Below, one piece after another: positions 6,711-9,152 of a stretch of 9,152 nucleotides of DNA. The DNA is taken from assembly GCA_024653795.1 (NCBI GenBank), contig JANLHY010000416.1, positions 1 through 9,152 on the forward strand. Direction: 5' to 3'. A program made the position numbers and the translations under genes. Below the pieces are notes generated by a model. That model did not search any database, was not told the origin of the DNA, and worked only from the letters and a program-made list of their open reading frames with translations. Source of the stretch: Candidatus Brocadiaceae bacterium (GTDB lineage Bacteria > Planctomycetota > Brocadiia > Brocadiales > Brocadiaceae). Numbering within the stretch: the first letter of the stretch is position 1; each line of letters starts with the position of its first letter.

Positions 6711-6785
6711 CACACCCCCGTCCCCTCTTTTTAGAGGGGAGTTGTTTTGTTTCCCCTCTATCAAGAGGGGATTAAGGGGGGTGTG
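6711..6785. repeat. Cloverleaf-like palindromic repeat (MITE/REP type)
   Basis: The 75-bp element has an outer stem, CACACCCCC (6711-6719), pairing with GGGGGTGTG (6777-6785). Inside are two hairpins with the same 8-bp stem: TCCCCTCT with AGAGGGGA at 6721-6728/6733-6740 and again at 6752-6759/6764-6771, with 4-nt loops. Because the stems are identical, the first left arm can also pair with the second right arm, giving one long hairpin. It carries no gene. It separates the HAD/lipid-kinase gene from yqgF and shares its C-rich/G-rich character with the element downstream of yqgF. Confidence 0.75.
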
Positions 6786-6790
6786 ATAAT

Positions 6791-6825
6791 AAAAAGTTGT
6801 TGGGTTTTGTTTTTATTAACTCAAC
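6791..6825 (-). terminator. Possible intrinsic terminator after the HAD/lipid-kinase gene
   Basis: On the minus strand, GTTGAGTT (6818-6825) pairs with AACCCAAC (6799-6806) with one mismatch around an A-rich loop, followed within a few bases by five T (6791-6795). It lies 27 nt past the stop codon at 6852, in the expected orientation. The stem is short and partly AT, so the call is tentative. The palindromic repeat that follows may reinforce it. Confidence 0.4.
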
Positions 6826-6851
6826 CTAATTTAATTCAACAGAGTAAATGT

Positions 6852-8186
6852 TTATGAGTACCCAAGACACATTAATAAGATGCCAGTGCTAACGGGTATG
6901 ATTAAATTATCCAGTGACTTCAGTGGCAGTGATTCAATTATACTAGAAAACGATGCGGCGAGCAAAGCATAAGAAACGGGTAGATAAATACATCCGCAAA
7001 GGAAGGCCACAATCCATGCCGCTATAGTGCCTTCCCAACTCTTTTTTTTGTTATAAAATATACGATGATTACCCATGCTTCTTCCAACTATCGTGGCGGC
7101 CGTATCGGCAAAGGCCACAATCATGATGACGGTACTTGCGATAACTGGAGGAAAGAACATCAAGGAAAGGATCGCTCCAAAAATCAGAGTTACCGGACCA
7201 AATGCAATACCCCGTTCTTCCATCCTGCGGATGCTGGATTTAGTGACACTTCCTAACATAGGGAATGAATATCCATTGATCCTTAGACATTCAGAGATCA
7301 GATAAATAATAGGTAAGGCGAAGAGTACTGTTAGTGTAGCATGATAAACCAAACTTGAAAATATAGGCACACATACGATGAGTATATGTAAGAGTTTTCT
7401 GCGGATTTCCTGATACCAGGAGTGTGTGTATTGCTTACGCATGCCGGCGAAGAGTGTCTTATAGGTGTCGGCATCTGCAATGTTAAGGATATCCAGAACC
7501 TCTGCAATATTCCCGCTATCTATCAGGTACTGCGCCTGCTGTCGGACAGCATAATGGGCATTAACACCGATGTTAATACTGGCTTTATGCATGATATTGA
7601 GATTGTTCCTGTCGTCTACAAGGACGATTGTATCTTTCCATGCGAGGTTGTTTTCGTGTAATAAATCTTCGATGATTTCTTTCTTCCCGGTTGATTGAGA
7701 AAGATGTCCAAACACCTCACCCGTTAATATGCTGTTATTTGTGCCAATCCCCACACCGTAACCGTTATTTGCGGATAAATTGGCCGCAAGGTCTTTTACA
7801 AAGAAATCAGGCACCCCACTGCTGATAAGCACCACCTGATAGCCGTGATTACGCAGCATTTGAATCGTTTCCCTTGCATGTTTTATTACGGTAATATTCT
7901 GATAAACTTTTTTGGCCTGTTCAAGCGTAATGCCTTTAAAACGTGCATAAACCCTCGTTAATAACTCCCGGATAGATATTTTGTTTATATTAAATAGAAA
8001 GCATAGCAGGGCTGTTTGTATATAAATCAATGCCCCTGCGTGTCGTGCTAGGTGCAAAATGAAGTGTCCTTTAAACAGGACACCATCTACGTCCATTACC
8101 ACAAGTTTTTTAATGGAGCTATTTATCATTAACTGAGCATGTTCTGTGAAGGCTATGCATTTATATATATTCCTGAGTATATTCAA
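6852..8186 (-). CDS. Fused HAD-family phosphatase and CTP-dependent lipid kinase-like (SEC59/DGK1/VTE5) protein
   Basis: This is a two-domain membrane protein of up to 444 residues. Residues about 27-235 form a HAD phosphatase of the phosphoserine-phosphatase type: nucleophile motif DVDGVLF (D32, D34), LISSG (120-124), GKK (167-169) and VDDRNN (190-195), where the usual second acidic residue appears to be Asn. Residues about 260-444 match the polyprenol/dolichol/phytol/diacylglycerol kinase family, which uses CTP: RRKLLHI (262-268), FADTAATIVG (359-368), KKSWEGT (381-387), ESLPLKSLDNLIIPV (418-432), with about six membrane helices. Kinase and phosphatase in one chain suggest turnover or salvage of a lipid or prenyl phosphate, but the substrate is unknown. 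The start is uncertain. The listed TTG has no good ribosome site; ATG at 8129 (residue 20) would still keep both domains. The gene begins 15 nt after the yggT stop, so the two are probably co-transcribed. An intact frame across both domains argues for a real fusion. Confidence 0.82.
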   Translation of the reverse strand: MNILRNIYKCIAFTEHAQLMINSSIKKLVVMDVDGVLFKGHFILHLARHAGALIYIQTALLCFLFNINKISIRELLTRVYARFKGITLEQAKKVYQNITVIKHARETIQMLRNHGYQVVLISSGVPDFFVKDLAANLSANNGYGVGIGTNNSILTGEVFGHLSQSTGKKEIIEDLLHENNLAWKDTIVLVDDRNNLNIMHKASINIGVNAHYAVRQQAQYLIDSGNIAEVLDILNIADADTYKTLFAGMRKQYTHSWYQEIRRKLLHILIVCVPIFSSLVYHATLTVLFALPIIYLISECLRINGYSFPMLGSVTKSSIRRMEERGIAFGPVTLIFGAILSLMFFPPVIASTVIMIVAFADTAATIVGRSMGNHRIFYNKKKSWEGTIAAWIVAFLCGCIYLPVSYALLAASFSSIIESLPLKSLDNLIIPVSTGILLMCLGYS

Positions 8187-8201
8187 TACTCGCGTATAAA
8201 A

Positions 8202-8444
8202 CTAAAACATTCCCCCTACCATCCGTTTTACAATACCTAAACCAATAAATACAATTATAGGGGAGAAGTCTATACCTTTGATGGGTGGGATGAGTTTTCG
8301 TACAGGGTTTAATACAGGGTCTGTGATTTTATAGAGGAATAGTATGGCCTGATTATAAGGGTTGTGCGGTACCCAAGAGATCACTATTCTAACAAGCAGT
8401 GCAATTTCATAAAGTCCAATGAGTTTACCTAAAAGGTCTCCCAT
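8202..8444 (-). CDS. YggT family membrane protein
   Basis: This 80-residue inner-membrane protein of the YggT family has two hydrophobic segments (about 6-24 and 62-78). Between them lies the family's conserved stretch: RIVISWVP (19-26) followed by LYKITDPVLNPVRKLIPP (37-54). This is a single repeat unit, as in many bacteria and in the chloroplast YLMG proteins; E. coli YggT carries two units. The family is linked to envelope or osmotic functions and chloroplast nucleoid organisation, with no settled biochemistry. The start is well supported: AAAAGGAG at 8452-8459 lies 7 nt before the ATG. It appears to be the first gene of the minus-strand series and leads into the HAD/lipid-kinase gene 15 nt later. 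Confidence 0.9.
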   Translation of the reverse strand: MGDLLGKLIGLYEIALLVRIVISWVPHNPYNQAILFLYKITDPVLNPVRKLIPPIKGIDFSPIIVFIGLGIVKRMVGGMF

Positions 8445-8451
8445 GTAAAAG

Positions 8452-8459
8452 CTCCTTTT
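8452..8459 (-). promoter_or_regulatory. Strong ribosome-binding site of yggT
   Basis: AAAAGGAG on the minus strand lies 7 nt before the ATG at 8442-8444. It is the best Shine-Dalgarno match among the minus-strand genes here, several of which have weak or no visible sites. Confidence 0.7.
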
Positions 8460-8571
8460 CCAATGAGTAGAAGGATAAATGTTTTATATACTTGTGATAG
8501 ACAAGACTGAAAAATTTTATCATAGGTCAATACATAGAGCAACAAAAATAAATGTGAGGAGATACGGTCTG

Positions 8572-8600
8572 TTGAAGGATATGATTGCTTGAAATATAGG
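8572..8600 (+). promoter_or_regulatory. Candidate promoter for the SIS gene
   Basis: TTGAAG and TATAGG are separated by the ideal 17 nt. Each matches four of six consensus positions of a sigma-70-type promoter. It is about 125 nt upstream of the ATG, which would give a long leader that includes the repeat-like sequence. In AT-rich DNA such matches are common, so this is a weak call. Confidence 0.25.
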
Positions 8601-8653
8601 ATATAGCATGGTAAAATTTCCTGGTAATAGTTTAATAGTATAGGAATTTTTTT

Positions 8654-8717
8654 TTGGACGCAGATGAACGCGGACTTCGTCGTGAGCGCTCAGTCGAACG
8701 ATTGTCAGGATTAAAAT
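8654..8717. repeat. Dispersed-repeat-like sequence with an inner palindrome
   Basis: TTGGACGCAGATGAACGCGGA (8654-8674, quoted as TTGGACGCAG then ATGAACGCGGA) and TCAGGATTAAAAT (8705-8717) resemble the two ends of a short intergenic repeat that I recall from many bacterial genomes. Between them sits an imperfect palindrome centred on TGAGCGCTCA (8683-8692), with TTCG near one end and CGAA near the other. It looks like one small repeat inside another. It ends directly before the ribosome site of the SIS gene. Repeat status rests on memory and must be tested by copy number. Confidence 0.45.
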
Positions 8718-8727
8718 AAGGAAGCAA

Positions 8728-9152
8728 ATGAAGATCGGTAGCAACTCTATAGGCATCAAAAATACCACACAAATTATCCTTGACGAAATACACTCTGTGC
8801 TTGAAAAGATTGACGAGAGGGCGTATGAGGAGTTTTTTGCGTCTATTCTTAATGCAAAAAATATATTTGTTACAGGCCAGGGAAGATCGGGTCTTGTATC
8901 CCGTACCTTTGCCATGAGACTTACCCATATCGGTTTAAATGCTTACTGTGTTGGAGATGCTACAACACCAAATATCGATAGAGGTGATTTATTGGTAGCT
9001 TGCAGCAGTTCCGGCAGTACGCATATAACCCGTTATATTGCAGGGTTGGCTAAAAAATCGCAGGCTATCATAGTAGCTGTAACCTCTCGCAAAGACTCAC
9101 CACTCGCAGGACAGGCAGATATTATTATTGAACTGCCTGTACAGGAGGTCAG
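8728..9152 (+). CDS. SIS-domain sugar-phosphate isomerase, 6-phospho-3-hexuloisomerase type (partial, runs off the window)
   Basis: This open frame starts at ATG 8728 with AAGGAA (8718-8723) as ribosome site and reaches the window end without a stop, giving 141 codons of a family usually near 180-200 residues. The sequence is that of a SIS (sugar isomerase) domain: FVTGQGRSGLVSRTFAMRL (47-65), AYCVGDATTPNI (72-83), GDLLVACSSSGST (86-98) and IVAVTSRKDSPLA (115-127). The GQGRSG loop, the TTP motif and SSSGST are characteristic of 6-phospho-3-hexuloisomerase, which converts 6-phospho-3-hexulose to fructose 6-phosphate in the ribulose monophosphate pathway and in pentose synthesis. The partner hexulose-phosphate synthase, often adjacent, is not visible; it could lie just beyond the edge. 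KdsD-like arabinose-phosphate isomerases are the main alternative, but the MRL...GDATTP pattern favours the hexuloisomerase. The gene is transcribed divergently from yggT. Confidence 0.85.
   Translation, partial: MKIGSNSIGIKNTTQIILDEIHSVLEKIDERAYEEFFASILNAKNIFVTGQGRSGLVSRTFAMRLTHIGLNAYCVGDATTPNIDRGDLLVACSSSGSTHITRYIAGLAKKSQAIIVAVTSRKDSPLAGQADIIIELPVQEV

Larger units (their letters stand above)
8460..8727. other. Divergent intergenic region between yggT and the SIS gene
   Basis: This region has no gene that I can support. It must hold promoters for both directions. A possible plus-strand promoter is TTGAAG (8572-8577), 17 nt, TATAGG (8595-8600), with four of six matches in each box. No good minus-strand promoter stands out. 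A small inverted repeat, CTTGT/ACAAG, sits at 8491-8505. The right third is taken by a repeat-like sequence listed separately. An antisense open frame runs through this region and the SIS gene, but it has no family resemblance. Confidence 0.4.

Noticed and set aside
6079..6785. CRISPR array suggested by several hairpin repeats around yqgF
   Set aside because: The units differ in sequence and length, there are no regular spacers, and no cas genes are present.
8520..8928. Two overlapping minus-strand open frames of 131 and 98 codons opposite the SIS gene
   Set aside because: They lie opposite a frame with clear SIS motifs and a good ribosome site, cross a repeat-like sequence, and resemble nothing known.

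Overview
This window is AT-rich bacterial DNA. Its best taxonomic clue is the 675-residue ammonium-transporter/histidine-kinase fusion, an architecture known from the anammox planctomycete Kuenenia stuttgartiensis (Amt5). A Brocadiales-type (anammox) genome is therefore my best guess. It is an inference from one protein, supported only loosely by the many short GC-rich palindromic repeats between genes; no search was run.

Layout. Bases 1-560 hold a broken tyrosine recombinase (plus strand): an N-terminal piece and a C-terminal piece with the catalytic tyrosine, with the middle missing. Bases 558-799 hold no intact gene, but carry a REP-like hairpin just past the end of the next gene. From 800 to 8444 eight genes all lie on the minus strand. 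In transcription order they are: a YggT-family membrane protein; a fused HAD-phosphatase/CTP-dependent lipid kinase-like protein; the RuvX/YqgF nuclease; a U32-family tRNA-hydroxylation-type protein; a small PGPGW membrane protein; a three-domain lipoprotein (YbjQ-like domain, PDZ, TPR); a secreted beta-sandwich-like protein; and the Amt-histidine kinase. At the right edge a divergent plus-strand SIS-domain gene of the 6-phospho-3-hexuloisomerase type starts at 8728 and runs off the window.

How they work together. Three clusters look co-transcribed from their spacing: yggT and the HAD/kinase fusion (15 nt apart); the U32 gene, PGPGW gene and lipoprotein (a 4-base ATGA overlap, then a 4-nt gap); and the secreted protein and Amt-kinase (19 nt apart). 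Palindromic repeats separate yqgF from its neighbours on both sides. No PII protein, response regulator or hexulose-phosphate synthase is visible here, so the partners of the ammonium sensor and of the isomerase lie elsewhere.

Nothing here adds up to a clearly new multi-gene system. The points most worth following are the ammonium-sensing kinase with its co-transcribed secreted protein, the phosphatase/lipid-kinase fusion, the YbjQ-PDZ-TPR lipoprotein, and the nested palindromic repeats on either side of yqgF.
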